Positions 11,401 to 21,945 of a DNA stretch of 64,000 bases are shown piece after piece. The DNA comes from Mytilisepta virgata. Taxonomy: Eukaryota; Mollusca; Bivalvia; Mytilida; Mytilidae. The stretch is taken from NCBI GenBank assembly GCA_028015205.1, contig CM051516.1, positions 37,524,230 to 37,588,229 of the forward strand, given 5' to 3'. Under the pieces are notes generated by a model. That model saw only the letters and a program-made list of their open reading frames with translations. It ran no database searches and was not told the origin of the DNA. The first letter of the stretch is position 1; each line of letters begins with the position of its first letter. A program made the position numbers and the translations under genes.

Positions 11401-14400
11401 ATTTGAGTGATGATTTATTAGATACTTATATTAAAACTTTTATCCTGTTATATGCTGAAGATATTGTGCTTTTCTCAGAATCTTATGAAGAATGGCAAAT
11501 GATATTGAATGTGTTTTCTGATTATTGTGAATGATGGGAACTGAGTGTTAATATTGATAAAACAAAATTTGTAGATTTCTCAATACAAAGATATAACCAG
11601 GTTCAAAATTCTAAGTTGAATGGTCAAGAGATACAATTTGCAGATAGTTATATTTATCTTGGGGTTCTGTTTGATTATAATGGTAATTTCACGAATGCAA
11701 AGAAAAACTTGTAGAGCAAGCACAAAAGCACGTTATGCTGTCTATTACAAAATCAGGAATATTAATATTCCTGTCGATTTAGCTAAAAAATCTTTGATTC
11801 ACTGATTGCACCAATTCTATTCTATGGCAGTGAAGTTCTTGGTGTTGAGAAAAATGAAAACATTGCAAAGGTTCATTTTCAGTCGCTGAAGAGAATTTTA
11901 AAGGTCAGTATCACCACGCCATTTTTTTTTTTTTTTTTTTTTATATATATATATAGTGAATTGGGCCGCTTTCCACTTGACGTGAACATTAAATATAGAA
12001 TGTTCTGTTTTAAGTAAGTTAGGTTAATTAACTGTTTTTGGAGTACAGTTTTTTCCACTTAATATGAAGATTAAATGTAGAATGTTTTGTTTAAAGTAAA
12101 TTAACTGTTTGAGGAGTAAATCAATTTCCTCTGACAAATAATCCTCAACGATGTATCATTTTATTTATAGTTCGTTTCAAAATGACACGAGAGGCCTTAA
12201 ATTGGTTGATTTCATTAAACAAATCTTCGACGATGAATATTTGCTCCAAGTTTAGCTAACGGAAGGGTTTTAAGTCAAAAAGTGAGCAATTAATATACGA
12301 AAAATTGCACAATCGAGGAAAAAAGTGCGCAAATACAAATCTTCCTAAGGATACGTAAGAAAAATCCGTTTATACATGTATGACCCTACCATTATGGTCA
12401 TTTTGTATGTGTACTTTTCATACATGCAAAGAACCTTAGTAGCTTAGTTTTTAAGACATTCGACACTGAATATAAAAAGTGTGAGGCTAAAACCTTAATT
12501 TTAAAGAAACTGCCTTACTTTTTAACGAAAAAGGAAGGTCATTAGGAACATTTCGTGCATGCTGGGAAGAGCATAACTATGTTTAATGTTGTTCTCTTGT
12601 TGCACTTTGGATTTTGTTTTTGGATAATACTTGTTTGAACCAAATATCAATTTATTTCTACCACATACAATTTTTTTATGATATTCGACAGCGGAGACTA
12701 GTTCGACATAATTGGAACAGCATTAAACGTAGCCATGTTGTGCCCACACTTTACGACAAGTTCCTAATGACCCAATGGAAAAAATGTGTAAACACATTTC
12801 TATACGCATATAGCCGTGCAGAAAATACCAGTTCAATGCGTCTCTACTGAAGTTTTATGGATTTGCCAGCTGATGGTTTTAGGTCTCTGTGTTGTTCATA
12901 GGGTTCAGTTTTCAATGTTCTTCGTTACCCTTTGTACTTATTTTATTACATGTATATTTGTTTGTTTGTCCTTGTGAATGTCCTTTTATCTATGACGTCT
13001 TGTATATAAATTTGAATATAACATTTTGCAAATTTTTCGGGTAATAACCTGAACTTGAATATTTTGGAGGAAGTTTGATAAGGAGTGTTTTTCTTCTGAA
13101 AACGTTTTGTAGACTTTGAGAGAGTTTGGATATAAACCTTAAGCTACTTTTAAATATTGTAATGCCAATTGGTTTCAGTTTTCAGTTTTCAGCATTGTCA
13201 TTAGTAATTTTTAATTTATGTTTTCGTATTCTTTGAAAATTATTTATTTATTTAATATAATTTTGAGTAATTTTCTATTGACCTTGTTGTGTGCTTCAAC
13301 AACACAGATCTATAGTACTAAAATTAAGGGCTCGATTTCTTTGGACCGACATCACGTAACAACTGTAATAGGCAAAATTAAAATCAGAATTTGACTAATT
13401 GAGGATGAATGTGTTGTCGGAGAATGTCAAGCGTCTTGGTCGATAGGTGTCTGGAATTATCGATAAGTTAACTCAAACGTTCTCAATTCGACATGCTTCC
13501 ATGTGTCGTCATTCGTCTTCACTTCCGGTCAGACACCATATTCTATTTTTAACTTTTTCGGTCATGAACTTTCCATAGATTCATTACTTCTTGGGTTATA
13601 TTGCATTCGATAAAAAAAAAGTTTGATGACTTTTATCCATAATGCTGATAATATAAGTTTACGTTATTCTATCGATTAAAAAATACAGCTACAACTGCGT
13701 TACAACAGTTATTAATTAAAATCTGAAACGGCTCTAACGTGTAGGTAAATATTTTCGGACAACTCGGACATTGGGGATTTCTGTCTATTTAGATTTTTGT
13801 TTCTTGAGCTTTTACACGTATTTCTCGGATTGCTCTGTTAATAACAACTCGGGCCGTTTTCATTCACACTTATTCCCAGGTATAGACGATAAAAAAGGCA
13901 ATGTGTGTTGCATCCCCTCTTTTCCTCTGCTTATCCCCCTTTTCTCTGCAACACCCCACAATCTTCATTGTCTTTTTTTACATTCATCATTTTATGAAAG
14001 AAATAAACGCAATATCACAAAGAAGGTTAATTGTTGGGCGTTATAGAGAAAAAGGGGTGGGATACAGCATTCTTAATCAATTCCCCATACAATGTGTCAG
14101 TTAACGAAATTTGATCTATGCTATAAATGAAGGGAAAAAAATTAACAATGAAAAAAAACAGAGAAAAATCCACTCTTCAGGTGCCTGTGCGATATAATAT
14201 GAATAGTGCTCAGTCATTCAAGGGTTGGACAGAGGGAGAGAAGGGAGTGAAAGAGAAAAGACATAAAATTTCTGGCCTCTTAACCATTTAGATGGCGATC
14301 TTACTGTCTCTGATATATAAAACACGATGACATATAATTTTCATACATCGCTGTATAATACAGAATAATCTCACCCTACGGAAATGGTGAAATTTCCAGG

Positions 14401-16848
14401 GATATCAGAAAATCTATTCACGGGTATTTATCTAGTATAACCAATACTTAGCTGCCCCCCCCCCCCCCTTATTTTTCTTTCTTTTTTTTATAAATTGTGT
14501 GTAGGGATTTTGTGTCAAGAATTTATCTTTAACATCTTGTCTATCATAATTAAAAATTTTTGCTACACTCCTATTGAACATAATGGGCAAATCTAGTTCG
14601 AAATTGAAATACTAATTATTCCCGCACGTTCGAAGAATGTTCGGGATATAGCGATTGTCTCCGTCCTTCAGTTTTGGGTTTAGGAATTTATTTTCTAAAT
14701 AGAATGGTTGTATATCATCTGTAGATGCGCAATAAGGTTTAGAATTTTGATTTTCTAAAATTGGGGCCCACAGGGGTCGAATTTTGTAAAGTATCATTTT
14801 ATGCTTGTGACATAAACACGTCTTTTGTTTTTCAATTAATGCATTTTATTTCTATACAGTATTGTCAAACACCATATGCAGATGTGCAATAAGGTTTTAG
14901 AATTTTAATTTTCTACAATTGGGTCCACAAGGGTCGACATTTAAAATTTTCAATTTAAGATTGTGACCTTAACTTCTCTTCCATTTTGCAATTTATGCAT
15001 TTTATTTCTATACAGTATTGTAATGCACCATATGCAGATGTGCAATAAGGTTTTAGAATTTTGATTTTCTAAAACTGGGGCCCACAGGGGTCGAATTATG
15101 AAAAAATATCAATTTAAGCTTGTGAGATAAACACGTCTTTAGTTTTCAATTTATGCATTTTATTTCTATACAGTATTGTCAAACACCATATGCATGTGTG
15201 CAATAAGGTTTTAGAATTTTAATTTTCTACAATTGGATCCACAGGGTTCGAAATTTAAAATTTTCAATTTAAAGCTTGTGACCTTAACTTCTCTTTCATT
15301 TAGCAATTTATTCATTTTGCGTATATATAATATTGTCCTACACTATATTTAGTTGCGCTATAGTGATTTGGATATCGATTTTTAAACCGAGGGGTCACTC
15401 AGGTCAAATTTCAAAAATTTATGCTTGTGAACTAAGGTTTTTTTTTAATTTTCATTAGGTTTATTGATTAAATTTCTTTATAGAATGACTGCATAGTATT
15501 TTTGGATGGGAATAAGGTTTTATATTTTCGACTATAGGTAAGTGGCCCAACTACTTACAGGGCTGCTGGGAACATTGTCGATTGCGACAGTACAGATTTC
15601 TATTTTTTTTTAAGAATTGCATTGGATTTAAAACAAACACCTTCATTGATTCAGAAGCCGTCTTCTTATGTCTATGGTTTAAATTTTAAGTTCCTTTCCT
15701 AACCTTTTTTTTGCAACTTGCCCAAAATTTAAGGAGGGGTTTGAATTCCTGTAACTTTGTAAATAGAGTGCTGATAACTACGTTAATTTCGCAGCCTTCC
15801 ATATAAGCCAATCCCAGATCAGGACGCTATATTTTCATTGACTGTCTTTGGTTGATTTGATTAATATGTTTATCATCGGAAATTCTTTATTCATTCGGTA
15901 GTTTGGTTACTTTTGTTGAACTGATCTGGTCTGTTTTCAGGTTATATGTTATACCTAAGCATGCTGGAATGTGTATTATTATGTGTATCTAAGTATTTTC
16001 AACTTTTATATGGTAGTATTTGATTCAGTACTTACATTAGTGTAACGAAAAAGTTCACAGATCCTACAGCATTTGATTCAGTACTTACATTAGTGTAACG
16101 GAAAAGTTCACAGATCCCAAAGCATTTGATTCAGTACTTACATTAGTGTAACGGAAAAGTTCACAGATCCCAAAGCATTTGATTCAGTACTTACATTAGT
16201 GTAACGGAAAAGTTCACAGATCCCAAAGCATTTGATTCAGTACTTACATTAGTGTAACGGAAAAGTTCACAGATCCTACAGCATTTGATTCAGTACTTAC
16301 ATTAGTGTAACGAAAAATTTCACAGATCCCACAGCATTTGATTCAGTACTTACATTAGTGTAACGAAAAAGTTCACAGATCCTACAACATTTGATTCGTT
16401 TCCTATTCAGATAGATCACGATTAACAACACAATTACTCCTATTACTCCTATTATTGATACAATGGACAGTACAATGGCTATGGTGGATGTATTAGATTC
16501 TACAGACCTGGAGGCTGTATCGGTATCATTTGAGAATAACCTGGCAAATTGTTCCTCAGAGTTAGTTGTGCATGTGTTGTTACAAGGCAAGCATACAGAA
16601 ACTGAATTATTAATCGTGAGCTGAAATCCATCTGGGCAATATCTACTGCAAAACGATGACCAAATATTACGATCTGCGGAAGCTTCGACAATTCCATCTG
16701 AACATTTCAACATCTGCGTTTTTGGTATGAAATGAAATTCATCTGGACATCTCCAGTTACAATAATCCGATTCACAAGTGAAGGAGCAACAATCGACACT
16801 TTTATTTACTTGCTTGACATCACAATGCATACCCCCAAGTGCATAGCT
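5146..16848 (-). CDS. Cys-rich single-pass membrane protein with tyrosine-rich tail, 3' part of gene (4 exons)
   Basis: I do not recognise a named family. Exons read on the minus strand: 16848-16354, 7635-7567, 6364-6251 and 5496-5146. Each has an AG acceptor and, except the last, a GTAAGT donor. All junctions are phase 0, giving 342 residues and a stop at 5148-5146. Exon 1 (165 residues) has 12 extracellular cysteines, five N-glycosylation sequons and a hydrophobic segment at about residues 123-147, followed by the basic stop-transfer RKRIKCC. The three small exons encode a polar, acidic cytoplasmic tail with YVN, YEN, YSN and YIN motifs plus several DY/EY sites. In known receptors pYxN recruits GRB2-type SH2 domains, so a signalling receptor is a reasonable inference. 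The first exon opens with a spliced acceptor, so the signal peptide and N-terminus lie upstream and were not found. Extra exons in the 8.7-kb intron cannot be excluded. Confidence 0.72.
7128..7476 (-). mobile_element. tRNA-derived SINE with 13-bp target duplication
   Basis: On the minus strand the head has A-box-like GGTGGTAGTGGGCTC and B-box-like GGGTCTGATCCC, then a body with GACTGGTCGGCTCGGAGTC and AATAATGTGTTCGAGGGGG. The tail is a (CATC)n-like simple repeat. GGAAAATCCGATA flanks both sides (7115-7127 and 7477-7489). It lies in the intron just downstream of the 7635-7567 exon. Confidence 0.85.
7637..10299. other. Intron of the membrane-protein gene with old dispersed repeats
   Basis: At 8785-8860 there is the conserved end ATTATTCCTGCACTTCAAAG with CCGTCTGTCCG, like the 14.6-kb element. 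At 9260-9480 there is a repeat also found at 19480-19790 (GCCATGGAAAC/GCCGTGGAAAC, CAATGTTTGTTGTTT). No exon is supported. Confidence 0.5.
10300..12250 (+). pseudogene. Second decayed LINE: linker, RT and thumb remnants
   Basis: Readable blocks in shifting frames: DKICELYDDTAKQVFG and QPWYDDNCKKKK (linker, 10330-10490), TKLFNLDFDSGIVTESW and SPIFKNNGDRKD (10810-10920), AGFRKQH (11040), FCTFIDFKATFDKVWR (motif A, 11110-11160), NIGVRQGESSFP (motif B, 11290), LLYAEDIVLFSES (motif C with D changed to E, 11450) and YGELGRFPLDVNIKYRMFCF at 11950 and a partial repeat at 12060. A T-rich/(TA)n tract at 11921-11956 interrupts it. It resembles the LINE at 34.5-41 kb but is too broken to be functional. 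Confidence 0.78.
12251..14604. other. Intronic AT-rich DNA
   Basis: Possible 3' untranslated end of the 10.3-kb LINE to about 13050 (ATAAATTTGAATATAACATT). Nothing else is recognised; the open frame at 13771-14046 lacks coding character. Confidence 0.4.
14605..15600 (-). mobile_element. Complete-looking copy of the ~157-bp tandem-unit element
   Basis: In minus orientation it starts CTGTCGCAATCGACAATGTT (near 15595), then GTAAGTAGTTGGGCC, five to six units at ~157-bp spacing (TTTTAGAATTTT landmarks near 14737, 14893, 15050 and 15207), then GACGGAGACAATCGCTATAT and CCCGAACATTCTTCGAACG. The conserved ends with a central tandem core resemble non-autonomous Helitron-like (pearl/HINE) elements of bivalves, by analogy only. 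Confidence 0.7.
16019..16389 (-). repeat. Seven-copy 53-bp tandem repeat containing exon end and splice donor
   Basis: Units start at 16019, 16072, 16125, 16178, 16231, 16284 and 16337, with a partial match after 16389. On the minus strand each unit carries the last ~27 coding bases of the transmembrane exon, the ACTAAT|GTAAGT donor and ~20 intron bases. Units differ at only a few positions. 53 is not a multiple of 3, so using a different donor changes frame. Confidence 0.93.
16354..16848 (-). CDS. Ectodomain and transmembrane exon of the membrane protein
   Basis: This exon is exactly 165 codons, from an acceptor with a T-rich tract (TTTTTTTCAG) to donor AAT|GTAAGT. Cysteines fall at exon residues 9, 20, 21, 25, 30, 34, 49, 67, 71, 86, 89 and 93. 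Two similar blocks, RCPDEFHF and YCPDGFQL, suggest a short cysteine-rich module used twice, loosely like furin-type or TNFR-type repeats, but I cannot assign a family. The segment after residue 122 is almost purely I, V, L, G and S. The donor lies in the first copy reached of the 53-bp tandem repeat, so identical donors follow downstream in the intron. Confidence 0.75.
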
Positions 16849-18194
16849 CTGAAAAAAATTATCGTTTAAGATTAAAATGGAAAACTTAGATATCTCCATA
16901 ACGTACAATTGTACAAAATCTAGAAAAAAGTGTCGTTTATATTAGCATTGCTTGTACAAACGTACTTAACTGATCAGTTTCATGTCAACAAATTTATTGT
17001 ACATCTTATAGAATATAATCCGTCATGGAGGGAAGTATAGTTGCAACATTTTGGGTGTTAATAGCAACATGGCAAAGTAATTTTTTGGCATCATGTCTTC
17101 GACAAAGTAAAATAAAAAGATTAATAAAGTATTCGTGTTACCATAGTTTCAAGACTTATTAAGATTATAATTTTATCGGTTCCTTATCTAAAAAAAATAA
17201 CTGGTGCTTAAATGATCGGATATTAGTTTGGTTTGGACAAATGTGTTTTCTTCTTCAAAAATTAATATGTCAATGAACAGATATAATAATAATTTCGGCA
17301 ATTAAAAATCATATCACGACAGAAAAGGCAATCATTTAATGAATGATTTCTTGTGTAGGGCTGGTATAATTATCTTTATTTTCTCTATCTATATACAATT
17401 TTTCAAGTACTCTTAACCACTATAAATATCTTGTATCTCGCCTGTACATACATATACATAAGAAACATTTCAAAATTCAAAGTCATTGATCTACTATATG
17501 CATTTTTACCCCAAAAAATACCTTAGCTGTGATATATTTGTTTATCATATACTTATAGAAAATAAAGGTACCCTACGATAAAATTGGACATTGTACATAT
17601 TTCTGCCCAAATCTTATAAGAATTGGCTCAGCGGGCTGACATGACTTTGTTATCAACTGTTTCCGGTTTATATCACATACCCTAATCCGCAATAGCGTTA
17701 TAAATCAGTCGTTTCCGTAATCGATTCTAAACCTACTAACAAATAGAAACAAGGCAGGCGATAGCGGGACGAAACTGTGGATTATATTAATTCGCTCAAA
17801 AATGTTAATACAAACAGAAAAACATTAAGTGACAAAACATTTTGACTAAATGGATGAGGGACAATGGCGATTTGCAGCGCCTTGGGGATATTTGGTAATA
17901 CGGCAATGAAACTGAAATCATTGAGATAAGAATTTTCCTGGAGTCCTACAAAACACCAATGTTGAAGTATATGATAAAAATATCATAACATGTCCGTATT
18001 CATATCAGACCCATTATCAGCCAATGGCGGCTCCCGGGCTGATATCTTGACCTAGGGCTGATAAAAGGTGTGATATGAAAAATGCCCTGTTATAATTTAT
18101 TTATATCAAATACTTTATTTTTAAATAATATTTACAAATATCAGCAAAAGAATACCGAAGCTACAAAACGGGGTATTAATTCCGTAAGATAAAC
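16849..18194. other. Sequence upstream of the transmembrane exon
   Basis: No further minus-strand exon with good borders was found. At 17985-18085 there is a palindromic dispersed repeat (TATCAGACCC, GGGCTGATA twice). Confidence 0.4.
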
Positions 18195-18440
18195 TCATGA
18201 GAATGGAATAAAATAGGCTAATATAACAAGAATACACGTATAACTAAAAGAATGCAAACCGTATAATAATATAAACAGCAAGACAACACATACACTAATG
18301 CAATGGCAATATAAACTCCCACTTAGGTGTAAATTCCAGAAAAAGGTAAAATCTGACTGAAGATACCTAGTCTCATTTGTGAAACAGAAACTTAATATCG
18401 GCCAATTAATTCGTGTTGACAACTTAAAAATGATAATCAT
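18195..18440 (-). pseudogene. Penelope-like 3' remnant
   Basis: The block TCTCATTTGTGAAACAGAAA followed by ATCGGCCAAT matches 55931-55965, and the downstream hydrophobic-looking frame resembles the 3' untranslated part of the 1.7-kb and 55.6-kb copies. It is not a real protein. Confidence 0.4.
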
Positions 18441-18534
18441 TCATAAACAAGATTTATATGACAAAAAGTCATAAATTCAGTCTGTTAGTAGTTATTGATT
18501 GTACAATACAGTTTTAGTGTGTTATGGTACCTTT

Positions 18535-19056
18535 ACAGACACGAATTTTTCTTACGAATCCTTAACTATGGCACAAATTCGTAAAAGTACACGCATCTTT
18601 ACGATTTGGTCATTTTTACGAGCGATTTAAGAACCGAATAAAGCCATTTACGGTTTATTAAGAGTTATTACGATGCATTTACGGCAAATATCTACGATTT
18701 ATTCCGAGTTACCACGGATATATACGAGCAAGTTACGACAATTTACGAGCTTTTTATGGATTGTTACGAGTATATTACGGAATGTTACGATTCATCTAAG
18801 CTTTTACGTGTAAACTACGACCTGTTGACGTGTTGTTACGAATAGTTGCGAGTTAGTTACGAGTATTTACGAGTCCTTTGACACATCAAAAAATTTGCCT
18901 CTACTTTCACGGATCCTTACGAGTGTCTGCGAGTGTCTGAGAGTTGTGACGAGAGTTGTGACGAGTTATTAACGGATACCAACGAGTAATGTACGAATGC
19001 TTGCGAGTGACTACGAGTTAGCGATCCGTAAGGACTCGTAACAAAAATCCGTGTGT
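18535..19056. mobile_element. CpG-rich MITE-like element built of TTACGA-type words
   Basis: Imperfect inverted ends of 26 bp (18539-18564, ACACGAATTTTTCTTACGAA..., against 19029-19054, about 4 mismatches) enclose a segment packed with TTACGAG, TTACGAA and ACGAGT words at irregular ~10-20-nt intervals. The surrounding DNA is AT-rich and CpG-poor. There is no ORF and no clear target duplication. Confidence 0.6.
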
Positions 19057-21189
19057 GTGAAGTGGGTACAAATCAAAATAAGAAAAGTCCAAAGGATTAA
19101 TACAAACAAATGTTTAAATGGCAATTTATTTGATATTTACGTTGATTACTTGTAATTATAACATTGATAATTAGTGATTCTTATTGAATGATAGACTTTC
19201 GAAATGATAAATGTTGTTGATTTATTAATACTAGTTAGAGATTCATATTGGATGATAGACTTTCCAGATTAATATTAGGGTGACAGAAAAACAGTAAACA
19301 TAAAAGTGTTTATAAAAACAAAACTGCTGACATAAACGACCGAATTTGGCACAAAAATCAAGGGTCCCGGAGCTGTGCCCGTCATATTAAGAACTTCTGG
19401 TCGACGGCCATTTTCAAAAGGGCGGCTGTCAAGGTCGAAAAAAACTCGTAAAAAATTGGCAAACGAAACGTAGATCTCTAGTTTTCGGAAACCGTTTACT
19501 CGATGATTTTAATATTTTATACAGATATAGTCCAATGTTTGTTGTTTCTCACAATGACACTCACTTCAAGATTGGGGGGGGGGGGGTTAAAGTGTGTTTT
19601 AGCGGATTAAAAGATTTAGGGGTTTGAATGGAAACATAAAGGTCTTACATGGAACATTCTAGAACAATACTGTTCTATATGTCCTAGCCATTCAAAATTA
19701 AATATGATAGTAGACAAGTATGCGTAAATGCGCTTTTTTTACTCTGAAGTTTTCATTATGGCCGCCGTTGCCATGGAAACAGCAAAAATACGAAAAAAAT
19801 TTAAATGGGAGTAGAGACTTGATACTTGGTTTAAAAATAGGTCACAACAAGTGCTTTCGATCCGCAATATTAGAAGATGCCTCAACCCGAAAATTTAAAA
19901 CAAATCCCGGATATTCGGAGCCATTGTGGCAATGGGAACGTTGGGGGAACATCTGTTACGCTGTGTGTAACAAATATGTCTAGTTTTAGCATTGGTATTG
20001 TATTATTATTGGATGATAGACTCGTCGTACTTTGAACATCTAAAACCGTTATGTTATTACATGTTATACTTGTACAATCACTATCTCTTCAGAAAAGAAC
20101 ATTTAGATATGGGTTTAATGTTTAAAAAAACCAAGCTTTGAAAAAAGTATAAGATGGTACGAGTTGGTAAAAATAACTAGTTGTCGTATACCAGTTTTGC
20201 GAGTTTGTTGAACATAGCAAGACCACGAAAAGACGTAATGTGGGACCAGTAGTATGACATGTATTAGTTGTTCCGGTTCATCATTTGTTGTACCTTGGTA
20301 GGTCGTCATAGATAGAACCGGAAGTATTTTTTACTGCGTAATTGATGCACGATGCGAAATATTTACAAATTTAGATTTAAGTTGTACCCTAAGCATGATG
20401 TTTTATATTAAAACAGGAAAAACTGTGTTTTATTGTGTGACTTTGAAAATAATAAAATTAAATAATTATTCCTTGCGATTCAGACTTAGCATCTGAATAG
20501 AGTACTTAGACACCCCCCCCCCCCCCACCCCGGGCCGCTCTTTTTGACCTGAGTGAACATATGCAGTAAGCTTTCATTTCATACAACAAGTACACGAAAA
20601 TTCTGAAGTTGCTGGTACTGAAAATATATTTAAATACATAAGATTCTAGTCTTCTATTTAATACCCTATATCCATGTCCAACTTATTTTGTGAATTGGCT
20701 AAAGTCTTCCAACTAAGAACAATCAGCATGGTATCACACATTGGCCTGTATAAGACATTTTGAAACTGTGGTCACAGATTTAGTACCAATAATAAGCATT
20801 ATTCAGATATTATGCCCAGCATATAATTTGAAAAAGGATTCATTTTAACCACACCGTTTTAACCCCACCACTATTCAGTGTTGGTAAAAAGTCAGACTAT
20901 CCTCACTCCCTGTTGTGTTCATGTTTGTATTTTGTACTCTTTTATGTTAATTTTTGTTCGGCGTTTTGTCAGTTTGGTTGCTGTGATTGATTGGTATCAA
21001 TTGTTGACCTTTCCTCTTATCCATTTTGTCGTTCATTTGTATTTTGGAAATGTTTGTGACCATCCAATTCCATTTATTCATAACAACTTGCTTATTCTTT
21101 ATTTTTATCCCCGTGCTTCGATGAGGATTTTGTTTTGGTGTTAGGCGTACGTACATACGTAAATAATGTCCAGAATAATCTCAGTAACC
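19057..21189. other. Repeat-bearing noncoding DNA
   Basis: Holds the second copy of the 9.3-kb repeat, a G tract at 19574-19586, a C-rich tract at 20512-20526 and a T-rich dispersed repeat at 20860-21060 that resembles 60650-60860. No gene is supported. Confidence 0.4.
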
Positions 21190-21945
21190 ACTGGATGTAG
21201 AAAGATGAAACTTGGGTCATTTATTGAACTGTGTGTGGGGACTGTGCCAAAGGTTTCGGAATTTGAATAGCGCTCCTGGTGGCCGGGCAACAAAAGGAAC
21301 ATAGGGGTACATTATTCCTTTGTCACGGAATGTTTCGGAATTTGAATAGCGCCCCTGGAGCTGAGCTACACGGGTGGCCAAAGGGTACATTATTCCTTTG
21401 TCGTACAACTCCTCTCACGTTATTTGGAATATGAAACTGAAAGTTGGCTCAGTAATTGCCCTGTCAATGTATACTGTGCTAAGTGTTTCGGAATCTGAAT
21501 AATGCCCCTGGCTGCCGGGCTACAAAGGTAGCCTAAGGGTACATTATTCCTTTGTCACGCAACTCCTCTCAGGTTATTTGGAATACGGAATACGGAACTG
21601 TAACTTGGCTCAGTAATTGCCCTGCCTATGTAGATTGTGCCAAAGGTTTCGGAATTTGAATAACGCCAGTGGGAGCCGAGCTACACGGGTGGCATAAGAG
21701 TACATTATTCCTTTTGAAATATGGAACTGAAAGGTGGCCCAGTAATTGCCCTGCCAATGTAGATTGTGCCAAAGTGCGGAATTTGAATAGCGCCTAAGGG
21801 GGCCGGGCTACACACGTAGCCATAGGATACATTAATCGTTTGTCACTCAAACCCTCTCATGTTATTGGGAATGCGGAACTGAAAGTGGGCCCAGAACATG
21901 TACCGCTTATGTAGGTTTTGCTAAATGTTTCGGAATTGTTTTAAG
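21190..21945. repeat. Degenerate ~155-bp tandem array, about 5 units
   Basis: The landmark TTTCGGAAT falls at 21254, 21333, 21486, 21647 and 21928, with one eroded copy near 21774. Units share GTACATTATTCCTTTGTCAC and CAGTAATTGCCCTG. The first and fourth intervals are shortened. Confidence 0.8.

Noticed and set aside
13771..14046. 91-codon plus-strand ORF
   Set aside because: No signal, domain or splice support; it lies in an intron of the minus-strand gene.
14456..14468. C, G, T and (TA)n tracts (also 6939-6958, 19574-19586, 20512-20526, 45909-45924, 62396-62411) as regulatory sites
   Set aside because: Simple homopolymers or microsatellites with no supporting context.
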